Below, in pieces: positions 1-9,391 of a stretch of DNA of 64,000 bases (position 1 is its first letter; each line of letters opens with the position of its first letter). A program made the translations under genes and the position numbers. The stretch is from Nostoc sp. NIES-4103 (GTDB lineage Bacteria; Cyanobacteriota; Cyanobacteriia; Cyanobacteriales; Nostocaceae): NCBI RefSeq assembly GCF_002368335.1, contig NZ_AP018288.1, positions 2,272,183-2,336,182 of the forward strand, given 5' to 3'. A model generated the notes under the pieces. It saw only the letters and a program-made list of their open reading frames with translations. It ran no database searches and was not told the origin of the DNA.

Positions 1-124
1 AATGCAGGAAAACCAACCCCAAGAAGCTAAAATTAATCTCCAAAAAGCTCAAGAATTATTCCAAAAACAACGCCAACCAGAACAAGCTAAGAAGATAGCT
101 CAACTTTTAGAGCAAATAAAATAG
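1..124 (+). CDS. C-terminal end of a protein running in from the left edge
   Basis: An open frame enters from the left edge and ends with TAG at 122-124. The visible 40 residues are Q/K/E-rich and helical (INLQKAQELFQKQRQPEQAK...), typical of the last helix pair of a tetratricopeptide-repeat protein. The rest lies outside the window, so the function cannot be given. Its last 18 bases overlap the 3' end of the convergent glycosyltransferase fragment. Confidence 0.5.
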   Translation, partial: MQENQPQEAKINLQKAQELFQKQRQPEQAKKIAQLLEQIK

Positions 125-535
125 TTTGAATTTATTGTACAAGTAATCTTGGTAAACCAATGCATTCCAGGAATGTTTATCTCGAATTAGGGTATGTGCA
201 GCTTCCGCAAGATACTCATATTTATCCAGGTTTTCAAATGCTTTTAGCACCACATTAACCATTTCGTGGGCAGAATATCCTGAAATTAACAGATGTTCTT
301 GATGATGAAATTCCTCTAAACCTCTCAAGCCTTCAGGAGTGGATACGACTAACTTTCTACAGGCAAAATAATCAAGTACCTTATTACGCGCTTTGCCAGC
401 AACAGCCTGCTTGGAAAAGGGAAGAAGACCTATATCTGCATGTTTGAGATGGCTAACAAAATCTTTTCGATTTGGCAAAAAACTAATTTTGAAAGTAGCT
501 CTGTGACTTCTATTCAAATACCTGAATTCTGGCAT
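107..535 (-). pseudogene. C-terminal fragment of a GT4-type glycosyltransferase
   Basis: The 142 residues look like the C-terminal, nucleotide-sugar-binding half of a GT-B (family 4) glycosyltransferase: a predicted strand-helix region (FLPNRKDFVSHLKHADIGLLPF), then the conserved K-x-L-DYFAC-RK-VVSTPEGLRGLE stretch that corresponds to the 'K.LEALA.G.PVV.T..G..G' motif of the family. Full enzymes are about 350-400 residues, so the N-terminal acceptor domain is missing; an in-frame TAG lies at 548-550, only 13 bp upstream of the first ATG. A GT2 gene follows directly upstream (27 bp). Most likely a remnant left by a deletion; a small stand-alone protein cannot be excluded. Confidence 0.6.
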
Positions 536-561
536 GAAGTCTACAGTCTACTTTCTTTAAT

Positions 562-1443
562 TTACTTGGTAAATGTGGGAGAACTTGCTAAATCTTTGTA
601 TCCGATGATTGCACGTATATAAGGTAAAAACCAATATATAAACCAAAATACACCAGAATGCCGACTACAAAACACAGTCCAAGGTTTGAGAGGAAATGCT
701 TTAACTTGAACTACCTTTTTTAACCGTTCTAACACAGGTAAATCGGTATCTGCCCAGCTGTTGCGGATTGAGTTTTTAGAACAGATACCAACATATCCGG
801 GTGCAACCCATATAGAACAGCCTAGCTTACGCGCTCTTAGCCCATAATCCAAATCACCTAGTGAGTGAATAAAGGCGGCATCTATGTTTCCTACTTTTCT
901 AGCAACCGAGTCAGGAATCAACACACAATTGCCGTACATAGTATCGCATTCTTGGAGAACATCAGAAGGTTCCAAGAACTCAAACTTATTAGAGTACCAA
1001 CGCTTTGACCGTACTGAACCACCATAAGTTGGTTCTCCTGTGTTTGGGTCTTTAGTTGAACCAACCACTATAGAGTTTGAACGATTATGTTCAGACAAGT
1101 CTTTATGAATAGCTAATAGACGCTCAATAGTATCTGATTCAATAAAAGTATCATCATTTAACCAAAGATAATATTCATAACCCCTTTGCATGGCTTCAGC
1201 GAATGCTAGTCTCATTCCTCCTGCCCAAAACAGACTACCATTGCCTTTCAATATTTTGACATCTGGAAAGGCTGTAGATACTGCTTCATAAGTACCATCA
1301 GAACTACCATCGTCTACCAAGTAAACATCAAAATTTACATTATGCTTATAAAGTTGTTTAAGACAAGCTATGGTTGTGTCACGCCTATTAAAACAAGTCA
1401 TTAGTACTGCGACAAAGCCGTTTTTAGGATAGTTAACCGCCAT
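562..1443 (-). CDS. Glycosyltransferase family 2 protein
   Basis: A 293-residue GT-A fold glycosyltransferase, probably transferring a sugar from a nucleotide donor during polysaccharide or glycolipid synthesis. Visible motifs: N-terminal VAVLMTCFNRRDTT strand-loop, DDGS (residues 44-47) that binds the nucleotide, NDDT (96-99) at the metal-binding DxD position, and GDLDYGLRARKLG near residue 195 at the usual acceptor/ED region. The length fits rhamnosyl- or galactofuranosyl-transferase-like GT2 enzymes. It lies upstream of the GT4 fragment on the same strand, so both may come from a broken sugar-polymer gene cluster. The substrate cannot be deduced. Confidence 0.85.
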   Translation of the reverse strand: MAVNYPKNGFVAVLMTCFNRRDTTIACLKQLYKHNVNFDVYLVDDGSSDGTYEAVSTAFPDVKILKGNGSLFWAGGMRLAFAEAMQRGYEYYLWLNDDTFIESDTIERLLAIHKDLSEHNRSNSIVVGSTKDPNTGEPTYGGSVRSKRWYSNKFEFLEPSDVLQECDTMYGNCVLIPDSVARKVGNIDAAFIHSLGDLDYGLRARKLGCSIWVAPGYVGICSKNSIRNSWADTDLPVLERLKKVVQVKAFPLKPWTVFCSRHSGVFWFIYWFLPYIRAIIGYKDLASSPTFTK

Positions 1444-2495
1444 TTATTTTGCCATCTCAATAAGTTTTAGTGTTTTATTTAATCTATCATTATGCAACTT
1501 TCATCCGTTATATTACTGCATACATTATATTTTAATCAATACCTTTGCCGAAAATAAAGTTATCAAACAGAATAGAGGCGTCAGTCGCCAGAATAAGAAA
1601 TTGAATTCTGTGCGAAGCCGCGACTGATTGATTCTGAGTCCTGAATTCTGACTCCTGAATTCTTCTTCAACTAATTTTTATTGTTCAACCCAAAGTCAGT
1701 AGACCTATAAATTTTATAAGTTGACGAAATCATAAGGGTTTCAGCCGACGTTTTTGGGCTGATGATCGTGATTGGTTGTACTGTACTCTTACACCAGTAA
1801 ACCAAAAAGTTTTCTTTGCAAGGCAATCAGCAATTAATAAACCACTTGAACTACAAAGTAGTTTATGTTACAAAAATATTAGTATTACTTATCTAATTTT
1901 GAGTTGATTCAAAAAATAGAATGGTCAAAAGAGTGTGTAGGAAATTGGCTGAAATCAATTGATTTTTTTCACTATAACAATTAACTCGAACAGACTCAGT
2001 AATTATTGATAAATTCATTGAATATTTAGTAGTCAGTTTATTCATATAACCCTTGGATTTATATGAATAAAAACTCATCATAATTAATTTAGATTAATCG
2101 TTTTGATTCGTGGTGATGTGATTCGATTAGTGTCAAACGACTGGACATGATTGATACACCTAACTTTCACTATTTTTTTGTTATCCCACAATGTTTATAT
2201 TAAAATATAAATTTATAAAAAAAGCTTAAGACACCATTCACTTGATCATCAGACGAATCAATGAACCATAAATCATAGCTACACTTAACTCTGTGTACAA
2301 CTCATAATCCTTACAGACATCCTATCAAATTGAGTAGCATTGGAATTGCAGCTTTTATGCTCAAGCTGAAAAAGCTTGCTGAATCACAAAATTCGCAAAG
2401 TATAGCGAATTGCAACTCAGTCAGCTACACAGTAGAAGCAATTCATCAATTACTTCTACAATTAGCCCGTACCTCACTTGGATAAAAACTACTAT
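1444..2495. other. Intergenic region, about 1 kb, AT-rich
   Basis: No convincing gene. It contains one copy of the TATCAAACAG repeat (1561-1673). A 62-codon minus-strand frame at 1893-2081 has no ribosome site or recognisable content. The part next to cobA should hold the cobA promoter, but I see no riboswitch-like or NtcA-type palindrome there. Confidence 0.5.
1561..1673. repeat. TATCAAACAG repeat, copy 1 (uninterrupted)
   Basis: About 113 bp starting TATCAAACAGAATAGAGG and ending CTGAATTCTTCTTCAACTA. The same sequence recurs at 27533-27777, where it carries a 134-bp insert, and a short variant lies at 15526-15563. The right end reversed (TAGTTGAAGAAGAATTCAGG) resembles the left end of copy 3 (TAGTTATCAAACAGAATTCA), so the unit has imperfect inverted termini and looks like a miniature mobile or palindromic element. 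Confidence 0.7.
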
Positions 2496-3230
2496 ATGGC
2501 TGAAGCAAAGGGCAAGGTTTACCTCGTAGGTGCTGGCCCAGGAAATGTAGCATACTTGACAGTAAAAGCTTATAATTTGTTGGGTCAAGCTCAGGTATTA
2601 GTTTACGATGCCCTGGTAGATGAGCAATTGTTAAACTGTGTAGCAGCTGATTGTTTAAAGTTACATGTAGGTAAACGTGGTGGGAAACCGAGTACGCCAC
2701 AACCTGAGATTAATCAGTTACTTGTGAAGTATTGCAAGCTTGGTAAACAAGTCGTGAGGCTAAAATCAGGCGATCCGTTTATTTTTGGGCGTTGTACTTC
2801 CGAAATTGAAGCTTTGAGAACATCAAATTGTGAATTTGAAGTAATACCGGGAATTTCCTCAGCCCTAGCAGCACCTTTGCTTGCGGGAATCCCATTGACA
2901 GATCCCGTACTCAGTCGTTGTTTTGCAGTGTTTACAGCCCATGAAGTAGAAGCTTTAGACTGGGAGGCGCTGTCAAGGTTAGAAACACTAGTAATATTGA
3001 TGGGTGGGCAAAATCTGCCAGAGATTTTACATCAGTTGCTGCGGTATGGGCGATCGCGTTTAACACCCATTGCCATCATCCGCTGGGCTGGAACCGCAAA
3101 TCAACAAGTTTGGACAGGTCAACTAGATAATATTCTCGAACAAACTGCTGGCTTATCTCTTTCGCCGGTGGTAATTGTCATTGGCGAAGTTGTCAGGTTC
3201 TCCAATTACTTACAACCTGAGAAAATATAA
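2496..3230 (+). CDS. cobA: Uroporphyrinogen-III C-methyltransferase
   Basis: SAM-dependent enzyme that methylates uroporphyrinogen III at C2 and C7 to give precorrin-2, the branch toward siroheme and cobalamin. Motifs: KVYLVGAGPGN at the N-terminus (SAM loop), VVRLKSGDPFIFGR, EVIPGISSALAAP, GIPLTDP and a C-terminal PVVIVIGEVV strand, all in family order. The 244-residue length matches the methylase domain alone, without the CysG oxidase/ferrochelatase part. I chose ATG 2496 because the family begins close to the KVYLVGAGPG motif; an in-frame TTG at 2478 would add six residues. hemD, using the same substrate, follows on the same strand about 100 bp downstream. Confidence 0.93.
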   Translation: MAEAKGKVYLVGAGPGNVAYLTVKAYNLLGQAQVLVYDALVDEQLLNCVAADCLKLHVGKRGGKPSTPQPEINQLLVKYCKLGKQVVRLKSGDPFIFGRCTSEIEALRTSNCEFEVIPGISSALAAPLLAGIPLTDPVLSRCFAVFTAHEVEALDWEALSRLETLVILMGGQNLPEILHQLLRYGRSRLTPIAIIRWAGTANQQVWTGQLDNILEQTAGLSLSPVVIVIGEVVRFSNYLQPEKI

Positions 3231-3332
3231 GCTGAAACCATTTTAGATTTTGGATTTTAGATTGTGAAATACTTGCTGAATGAGCTTTTCAGCCTTCTAT
3301 ATGTCACAATCATTTTTAAAATTAGTATAACC

Positions 3333-4205
3333 ATGTCAAACAACTTCCCCCCATCTCCCCCATCCCCCTCATCCCCCCCATCTACCCACCTCCCCCTCAC
3401 AGGTAAAACAATCTTGGTGACACGTTCAGTTGGACAATCGAGTCAATTTAGCGATCGCCTGACTGCTTGTGGTGCTACAGTTATCGAAATGCCGACTTTA
3501 GAAATTGGCCCGCCTTCGAGTTGGGAAGCTTTGGATCATGCGATCGCTAATTTATCTGACTTTGACTGGTTAATTCTCACTTCTACTAATGGTGTAGACT
3601 ATTTTTTGCAAAGATTGCAGGTTCAAGGTAAAGATACTTCTGCATTGACTGGTGTCAAAATTGCTGTTGTTGGCGAGAAAACAGCCCAAAGTCTCAAACA
3701 ATATGGTATCCAACCAGATTTTATTCCCCCCAACTTTGTCGCTGATTCTTTAGTGGAAAATTTAACAGCAGAACTACCAGGAAAAAAGGTTTTATTTCCC
3801 AGAGTCGAAAGCGGTGGACGAGAGATTTTAGTTAAGGAATTAACTGCAAAGGGTGCAGAAGTAATTGAAGTTGCTGCATATCAATCTTGTTGTCCAAGTA
3901 CTGTTCCGTCATCAGCAAAATTAGCTCTGCAAAATCGTACAGTAGATGTAATTACTTTTGCTAGTTCTAAAACTGTACAATTTTTCTATCAACTTGTAAG
4001 TAGTATACTTGCCAATAACGTTGATGGAAATCAATCTGCTGTAGTGGCTAATAAATTAGCAGGAGTTTGTATTGCTTCTATCGGCCCTCAAACCTCAAAA
4101 ACCTGTCATTCTCTATTCGGGCGCGTAGATGTAGAAGCTGAAGAATATACTTTAGATGGGTTAACCCAAGCACTAATCAAATGGGCAACTTCTACTAATT
4201 CGTAA
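3333..4205 (+). CDS. hemD: Uroporphyrinogen-III synthase
   Basis: Cyclises hydroxymethylbilane to uroporphyrinogen III, the common precursor of heme, chlorophyll, siroheme and bilins. The sequence has the two-lobed HemD pattern: GKTILVTRSVGQSSQF, DWLILTSTNGVDYF, KIAVVGEKTAQ, GKKVLFPR, then DVITFASSKTVQFF and CIASIGPQTSKT. ATG 3333 gives about 290 residues; an upstream GTG at 3264 would add 23 residues of AT-rich intergenic sequence and is less likely. The N-terminus contains a Pro/Ser stretch (PPSPPSPSSPPST) encoded by a CCCCCAT-type tandem repeat, and the stop codon at 4203-4205 lies inside a CGTAATT repeat, so repeats border the gene on both sides. Confidence 0.92.
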   Translation: MSNNFPPSPPSPSSPPSTHLPLTGKTILVTRSVGQSSQFSDRLTACGATVIEMPTLEIGPPSSWEALDHAIANLSDFDWLILTSTNGVDYFLQRLQVQGKDTSALTGVKIAVVGEKTAQSLKQYGIQPDFIPPNFVADSLVENLTAELPGKKVLFPRVESGGREILVKELTAKGAEVIEVAAYQSCCPSTVPSSAKLALQNRTVDVITFASSKTVQFFYQLVSSILANNVDGNQSAVVANKLAGVCIASIGPQTSKTCHSLFGRVDVEAEEYTLDGLTQALIKWATSTNS

Positions 4206-4256
4206 TTCGTAATTCGTAATTCGTAATTCGTAATTCGTAATTCGTAATTCGTAATT
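4201..4256. repeat. STRR: eight copies of CGTAATT
   Basis: Eight perfect tandem copies of the heptamer CGTAATT. The first unit supplies the TAA stop of hemD. A second, less regular GACAAAT array follows at 4278-4325, and the coaE start codon lies within it. Heptamer arrays of this type are typical of Nostocales genomes. Confidence 0.95.
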
Positions 4257-4319
4257 AGTTTTTTTATTTAGAAGCCCTTGACAAATGACAAATGACAAAT
4301 AACCATTGACTATTGACAA

Positions 4320-4916
4320 ATGACTAAACGTATTATCGGTTTAACTGGAGGTATTGCCACAGGCAAAACTACCGTTGCTAATTATTTGGCTAGCGCTTAT
4401 AATTTGCCAGTTTTGGATGCAGATATCTATGCTAGAGATGCAGTCAGTGTAGGTTCGCCCATTCTTGACGCGATCGCTCAACGTTATGGTGAACAAATTT
4501 TACTATCAGATGGCAGTCTCAACCGCCAAAAGCTTGGGGAAATTATCTTTCAGCAGCCAGATGAACGCAACTGGCTAGAAAGCTTGATTCATCCTTATGT
4601 AGGCGATCGCTTTGTTGAGGCGATCAGCCAATCATCTTCGCAAACACTGGTATTAGTTATTCCTTTGCTATTTGAAGCCCAGATGACCAATTTAGTTACA
4701 GAAATCTGGGTTGTGTATTGTTCCAAGTCACAGCAATTGCAAAGATTGATACAGCGCAATCATTTAAGTAAAGAACAAGCACAAGCCCGCATCAACAGCC
4801 AATTATCCATTGAAGAAAAAGTCTCTCGTGCAGATGTGGTGTTAGATAACACCTCCAACCTAGAAACACTGCTGAAACAGGTAGATGTTGCCTTAAAAAT
4901 GGTAAGTCTAAATTAA
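4320..4916 (+). CDS. coaE: Dephospho-CoA kinase
   Basis: Last step of coenzyme A synthesis: ATP-dependent phosphorylation of the 3'-hydroxyl of dephospho-CoA. The 198-residue protein is full length. It starts MTKRIIGLTGG with P-loop GGIATGKTT (residues 10-18), then DADIYARDAV (substrate Asp), a lid region RLIQRNHLSKEQAQARINSQ, and a C-terminal ADVVLDN motif. The ATG overlaps a GACAAAT tandem repeat, so no clear Shine-Dalgarno sequence is seen. About 115 bp downstream of hemD on the same strand. Confidence 0.95.
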   Translation: MTKRIIGLTGGIATGKTTVANYLASAYNLPVLDADIYARDAVSVGSPILDAIAQRYGEQILLSDGSLNRQKLGEIIFQQPDERNWLESLIHPYVGDRFVEAISQSSSQTLVLVIPLLFEAQMTNLVTEIWVVYCSKSQQLQRLIQRNHLSKEQAQARINSQLSIEEKVSRADVVLDNTSNLETLLKQVDVALKMVSLN

Positions 4917-4997
4917 CGTGAGTTCAACACTGGAGTTTAAATCGGCTTTGAAATAGCAAATTTTTATCAGTGAATTGAATTTGATTGAGATTATCTG

Positions 4998-5570
4998 TTA
5001 GGAAATTCTTGCTTGTTGGAAGATTTGCTGAGGTGTAATTTGTAGCTCTGGAAACAGGGAATCTTCTAAACTATTATTACCGCGTTTGGTTTGAGGGAGA
5101 GCATCAGGATAAAAAATAGTAATAGTTTTTGCTCTAGTGTCAATAATCCAAACACGTTGAACTTGAGCATTGAGATAATCTGTGGCTTTTTCTGTCATTT
5201 CACCAAAACTTTGACCAGCTGAGATAATTTCAATAACTAATTCAGGTGGAACAGGACAAGCCTCATCTTGTAACCAATCAGCAGCAAGACGGTTATAAGA
5301 AACATAAGTCAAATCTGGTACAGGAACCCATTCTTGTTGATTTCGCATTAGCTTAATTGCCCATTCAATTACAACCCGCCCCTTTGCTTGTGCCCATGCA
5401 GACAATAGTATAAATAACGCACCTGTTATAGAACTATGAAAAAATTTTGGTGACATTTCATCATTTTTGAATTTGGGTACAGCTTCTCCATCAATTAGTT
5501 CGTAGATGATGTCTCCTTCGGGGAGTGCAAGGAATTTTTCTAGGGTGAGTTGGGTTTTAAGTTGATTCAT
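4998..5570 (-). CDS. Uma2 family (DUF820) putative endonuclease
   Basis: A 190-residue Uma2/DUF820 protein, a family greatly expanded in cyanobacteria with a PD-(D/E)XK nuclease fold; biological role unknown. Visible: N-terminal TLEKFLALPEGDIIYELIDGEAV, acidic VPVPDLTYVS strand with the catalytic Asp, PELVIEIISAGQS with the catalytic Glu, then KATDYLNAQVQRVWIIDTRAKTITIF. Convergent with coaE. A second, unrelated-sequence member of the family lies at 55089-55736. Confidence 0.88.
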   Translation of the reverse strand: MNQLKTQLTLEKFLALPEGDIIYELIDGEAVPKFKNDEMSPKFFHSSITGALFILLSAWAQAKGRVVIEWAIKLMRNQQEWVPVPDLTYVSYNRLAADWLQDEACPVPPELVIEIISAGQSFGEMTEKATDYLNAQVQRVWIIDTRAKTITIFYPDALPQTKRGNNSLEDSLFPELQITPQQIFQQARIS

Positions 5571-5886
5571 GCTTAATTTTCGGACAGGGATTACTCTGTT
5601 GTAATGGTATTTTAATCAAGTTTGCGGGTTTAATTCCCTCTCAATGAAATAGATTTTTTGACTTTTGTTGATAAATAAATATTAGTTGCTCTGTACTCTT
5701 TTGGCAGAGGGAAAATAAATTCTTTCCTCCTGCCCTTTGTCTTTCTTCCGTCAGTGGTCAGTGGTCAGTGGTAATTTAAAAAAACAACTAACAACTAACT
5801 GTACGGGCGGGTTTAGCCGATTAACTTGCTAATAATTGAGTAAGATTGCAAAACCCGCCCCTACAACTAACAACTAACGAATTAGT
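5571..5886. other. Intergenic region with a GGGCGGGTTT palindrome
   Basis: About 316 bp with no gene. Around 5800-5865, GGGCGGGTTTAGC and GCAAAACCCGCCC face each other across about 40 bp and are flanked by ACAACTAACAACTAAC on both sides, suggesting a small inserted palindromic repeat rather than a simple terminator. GTCAGTG-type tandem repeats lie at 5752-5772. Confidence 0.5.
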
Positions 5887-7281
5887 TTAGATTTCCCCTC
5901 CCACAACTACATCTCGAATTCGCAGGCTGGGGCCACCACAACCCACAGGTAAACCGTTTTGTCCACCTTTTCCACAACCGCCAGATTCATCCCAATAAAA
6001 ATCATCGCCAATTGCTTCGATATCCGCTAGGGTTTGGAAAACGTTCCCTGAAAGTGTGACATCGCGCACTGGTTCAGCGATTTTCCCATTTCTAATCATC
6101 CAAGCTTCCCCAGCACTGAAGGTAAACATTTCTCCATTAGTCATACCACCCAGCCAATTACGGGCATATACTCCTTCTTTGATATCGGTAAATAAATCTG
6201 CAACTGGGGTTTGACCTCGTTCAATCCAGGTGTTTGTCATCCGCACAATGGGCGTAAAGTGATAATTGAGACAGCGGGCGTTACCTGTGGGTGTTTCTTC
6301 CAACTTGCCGGCAGTTTCACGAGAATGCAAACGTCCCACCAAAATGCCATCTTTAATCAATTGGGTAGTACTAGCGGGTGTACCTTCATCATCATAAAAA
6401 TAACTACCCCGATGTCCTTGAGGGGCAGCACCATCAAAAATTTGTAGTTCTTCTGGGCCAAATCGCCGTCCGATGGTCATGACTTCTAGCAGATCCGGAT
6501 TTTCATAAGCCATATCTGCTTCGGAAAGATGACCAAAGGCTTCATGGACAAACAAACCTGTGAGAATGGGGTCAATAACGACGGTGTAGGTACTACCTTT
6601 TACCGATGGCAGAGATAAAGCTGCAACAGCCCTTTGTGCGGCACTTTTAACTTGTTCGTCCAAATTAATTAAGTCTTCGTAGGCTTTACGAGAACCTGTA
6701 GTTTCTCGCCCAGTTTGGATGATTTCGCCGTTTTTGGCGGTGGCGGAAAAGCGCATTTCCATATCTACCCAAGATTGCTTGATGAAAGTGCCTTCTGAGG
6801 TAGCCAGGATAACAGTTTGGGTGCTGTCACCGTAACGCACTGAAGTAGTGGTAATGCGACGATCAACACTTTTTAGTAATTCAGTATAGCGATCGCATAA
6901 CTCTTTTTTCTGCTTCAGAGGAATTTTCCGGGGGTCAGTACCTGTTAGAGGTAGTTGGCATACTGCTTGCACTGGGTCAATGGGAGCTAGTAAAGTTTCT
7001 TCATCACCAACCATACGTGCAGCTGCGATCGCTTCTTCAATGCGATGTTGAATCATCTCAAGTTGGTTAAAGCTGCTTAACCCCCATCCACCTTTATAAC
7101 AAGCCCGAATATGTCCACCAATAGAAATACCTTCGCTGAGGGTTTCTACCTTGTCGCCACGCAACAAGATATCAGTCCCTTCTGCTTCTTCGAGGCGAAT
7201 CATCAAATAATCTACACGGGATGAGTAGCGGGCGATGAGGTCAGAAAGTAAATTTTGTGCGTCAGCAATTGTAGTCGGCAT
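5887..7281 (-). CDS. tldD: TldD-type metalloprotease
   Basis: TldD/PmbA family zinc protease, large subunit type, which with its PmbA/TldE partner acts on unfolded peptides in other bacteria. The zinc motif HEAFGHLSEAD (HExxxH) is present at about residues 246-251 of this start, followed by YDDEGTPAST, GRLHSRETAG and a C-terminal Gly/Cys-rich GGCGKGGQNGLPVGCGGPSLRI typical of TldD. ATG 7281 (MPTTIADAQNLL) gives 464 residues; an in-frame upstream start at 7320 would add 13 residues. No pmbA/tldE partner is in the window. The promoter region is largely occupied by a TTGGG(G/T)A tandem array. Confidence 0.9.
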   Translation of the reverse strand: MPTTIADAQNLLSDLIARYSSRVDYLMIRLEEAEGTDILLRGDKVETLSEGISIGGHIRACYKGGWGLSSFNQLEMIQHRIEEAIAAARMVGDEETLLAPIDPVQAVCQLPLTGTDPRKIPLKQKKELCDRYTELLKSVDRRITTTSVRYGDSTQTVILATSEGTFIKQSWVDMEMRFSATAKNGEIIQTGRETTGSRKAYEDLINLDEQVKSAAQRAVAALSLPSVKGSTYTVVIDPILTGLFVHEAFGHLSEADMAYENPDLLEVMTIGRRFGPEELQIFDGAAPQGHRGSYFYDDEGTPASTTQLIKDGILVGRLHSRETAGKLEETPTGNARCLNYHFTPIVRMTNTWIERGQTPVADLFTDIKEGVYARNWLGGMTNGEMFTFSAGEAWMIRNGKIAEPVRDVTLSGNVFQTLADIEAIGDDFYWDESGGCGKGGQNGLPVGCGGPSLRIRDVVVGGEI

Positions 7282-7332
7282 CTTAGGTAGTAACCATGAC
7301 GAACTGCCTTTATTTTGCAATTATTTGGTCAG

Positions 7333-7448
7333 TATTGGGTATTGGGGATTGGGTATTGGGTATTGGGGATTGGGTATTGGGTATTGGGTATTGGGTATTG
7401 GGGATTGGGGATTGGGTATTGGGTATTGGGGATTGGGTATTGGGTATT
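7333..7448. repeat. STRR array of TTGGGTA/TTGGGGA
   Basis: About 16 heptamers alternating TTGGGTA and TTGGGGA immediately upstream of tldD. The array is open in all three plus frames because the 7-bp unit cycles through them, which creates false reading frames. Confidence 0.95.
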
Positions 7449-7462
7449 AAAAAAATTCTTTT

Positions 7463-7586
7463 CCAGTCACCAGTCCCCAGTCCCCATTGCCCCTAATCCC
7501 CACTCCCTTACGGTCGTGGGGGCCCCGAGTTCCCCAGTCCCCAGTCCCTAGTCACCAGTCCCCAGTCCCCAGTCCCCAGTCCCTAA
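7463..7586. repeat. STRR array of CCAGTCC/CCAGTCA with a central palindrome
   Basis: CCAGTCCC-type heptamers interrupted by a GGTCGTGGGGGCCCCGAG palindrome near 7510. The right part overlaps the 3' end of the membrane-protein gene and supplies its last residues (DWGLGTGDW) and its stop codon. Confidence 0.9.
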
Positions 7587-9249
7587 TCTTCACAACACAC
7601 TCTGCCTTTAACACAATAAACCTCTCTGTCTCCAAAACAGAACATCGAGATGTCACCTTTGCCAATGCAGGAACATTCCCCTGTGATAAACTGCTGACAG
7701 CTTCAGCAAACGCTGGTTGAAAACTTTGCAGCCAGGTTTTTTCAGTTAAATATTCAGGTTGAAAAGCTGTGCGTTCCACCAGCCAGAAATTTACTTTATA
7801 TTTTTGAATTAATTGTTTTGCTGCTGTCAAATTGTTACTATACTGAGCAACAATCAAATCAATAGTGCGTTGGCGAATTGGAGAATAATAGCCAAGATGA
7901 AAAGGAAGCGCGTATTCTCGACCCACTAAAATAGACCTTTGGGCAAAAGTCGGAATGTTATCAGCTTCGTCAGAAAGAGTAGCAATAAGACTATCTTTTG
8001 GTTGTTGTTGCAGAAATTTGTATAAAGCTGATTCTCCAGATTGTCTGTAATCAGTTGTGGGAAAACGTCCTGAAAAATTTGGGTAGAAAAGCAGGACAAC
8101 GGCTAAAACTAATGTTAATGTCAGTTGCCAAACCCTAGGTTTTTGCTGATATGCACGCAAAAATTTATCCAACATTATAGTTAACGTGATCCCAGCAGCA
8201 ACAGCCATCACAACTCGTAGTGAATGAATTGTATAGCGGGTGGGGAAAAACAATTTTAATAGGAAAGCATGGGCAGCAAAAAATAGAGTCAAGGACACTA
8301 TGATGATTTGTGGCAATATTTTGACTTTACTATTTACCAAATTGACCAACGGCAATTGAGACGAATATCGCAATACCAGAGGCAAGAATAATCCTAACCA
8401 AATTAGGGGAGGCATTAACGGTGGTAAAATGCCACTATGTTGACCAACCAGCCAAAACCACCAAGGATTATTGTTAAAAAAGGGATGTCGTCCTCCTGGC
8501 CATAATTCCGGCATTTTCCAGGCTTGAGAGGCAGTGACAACTGGCCCATATTCAGAGGAAGCTAAAGCATAGGGCAACATCACTAAAAACCCTAATCCGA
8601 AAGTTGTTACCAGCCAAAAATAATTATTTCGCAATCTAATCAGTAATATTCCTAAAGAAATTAATAGTAGTGGCGGATAGAAAAGTCCTTCTAAGATAAT
8701 TATCAAACAAATGATTAGCCAAGATTCCCGCAATAGATAGTAGAGAAAAGCCAATAGCAAAGGATAAATAAAAGCTTTGGGTGTGGCAGAAACTAAATCA
8801 CTTTTGAACCAAAGACTTTGATTGAGCAATAAAGAACTAATAAATCCACAAATTGGTACTGGAAATATTTGCGAACACAGCCAAAAACAGTAGATAGTGA
8901 CAATCAAACCCAACAAAATAGGCAAAATTTTACTCAGCAACAAAGGCTGAATCCCTAGACTAGCCATTACTTTGTAAACAGCAGCAAATCCTAAAGGCGT
9001 AATCGATTGAAAATAATCTGCAATTAAATCATTTGGCAGTAACTTGGGATCGACAAACTGCTGCATCCAAAATACATATTCTCGTGCATCATCTTGAGCA
9101 ACATATTCACCTCTAAAGGCTTTTTGTAGTCCTAAAAATCCATAAAATACTGCAAAAGCTAGACTTAGAGTTAACCAGAATATAACTGATTTATCAAATT
9201 TTTTGTCTTGATGAGCAGTTAAAAAACTATAGAGATGAGCAGATAACAT
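7552..9249 (-). CDS. Polytopic membrane protein, GT-C glycosyltransferase-like
   Basis: A 565-residue protein with one membrane segment near residue 25, a luminal loop with DDAREY (residues about 53-58), then roughly ten hydrophobic segments up to residue 390 and a soluble C-terminal domain. The layout of an acidic motif in the first loop followed by many membrane helices resembles GT-C glycosyltransferases that use lipid-linked sugars, but I cannot assign a family. The C-terminal nine residues (WGLGTGDW) are encoded by a CCAGTCC tandem repeat, so the original end has probably been replaced. Function unknown. Confidence 0.65.
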   Translation of the reverse strand: MLSAHLYSFLTAHQDKKFDKSVIFWLTLSLAFAVFYGFLGLQKAFRGEYVAQDDAREYVFWMQQFVDPKLLPNDLIADYFQSITPLGFAAVYKVMASLGIQPLLLSKILPILLGLIVTIYCFWLCSQIFPVPICGFISSLLLNQSLWFKSDLVSATPKAFIYPLLLAFLYYLLRESWLIICLIIILEGLFYPPLLLISLGILLIRLRNNYFWLVTTFGLGFLVMLPYALASSEYGPVVTASQAWKMPELWPGGRHPFFNNNPWWFWLVGQHSGILPPLMPPLIWLGLFLPLVLRYSSQLPLVNLVNSKVKILPQIIIVSLTLFFAAHAFLLKLFFPTRYTIHSLRVVMAVAAGITLTIMLDKFLRAYQQKPRVWQLTLTLVLAVVLLFYPNFSGRFPTTDYRQSGESALYKFLQQQPKDSLIATLSDEADNIPTFAQRSILVGREYALPFHLGYYSPIRQRTIDLIVAQYSNNLTAAKQLIQKYKVNFWLVERTAFQPEYLTEKTWLQSFQPAFAEAVSSLSQGNVPALAKVTSRCSVLETERFIVLKAECVVKIRDWGLGTGDW

Positions 9250-9287
9250 TTAATTCATAATTTATAGTTAGTTTTACTATGGTAGTA

Positions 9288-9385
9288 GCGTGACCGGACT
9301 AAAATAGTGCATAAATTTCTTCTAATATCTCTGTGTTCTCTGCGTCTCTGTGGTTCGTTAATGCACAAAATTAGTCCGGTCGCGC
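9288..9385. repeat. Miniature inverted-repeat element, GACCGGACTAA type
   Basis: A 98-bp unit with ends GCGTGACCGGACTAAAATAG and the near-complement TTAGTCCGGTCGCGC. TAGTA borders both sides. The interior carries the CTCTGTGTTCTCTGCGTCTC filler seen between many cyanobacterial genes. It abuts a second, related element directly to the right. Confidence 0.75.
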
Positions 9386-9391
9386 TAGTAG

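Noticed and set aside
1893..2081. A 62-codon minus-strand frame
   Set aside because: AT-rich spacer translation with no ribosome site, domain or sensible neighbour.
4915..4928. ACGTGAGTTCAAC after coaE as another miniature element
   Set aside because: Only one end-like sequence is present and no complementary partner or duplication is found nearby.
7235..7551. Several plus-strand frames encoding GLGIGYWVLG repeats
   Set aside because: They are translations of the TTGGGTA/TTGGGGA tandem array, which is open in every frame; no ribosome site or non-repeat domain.
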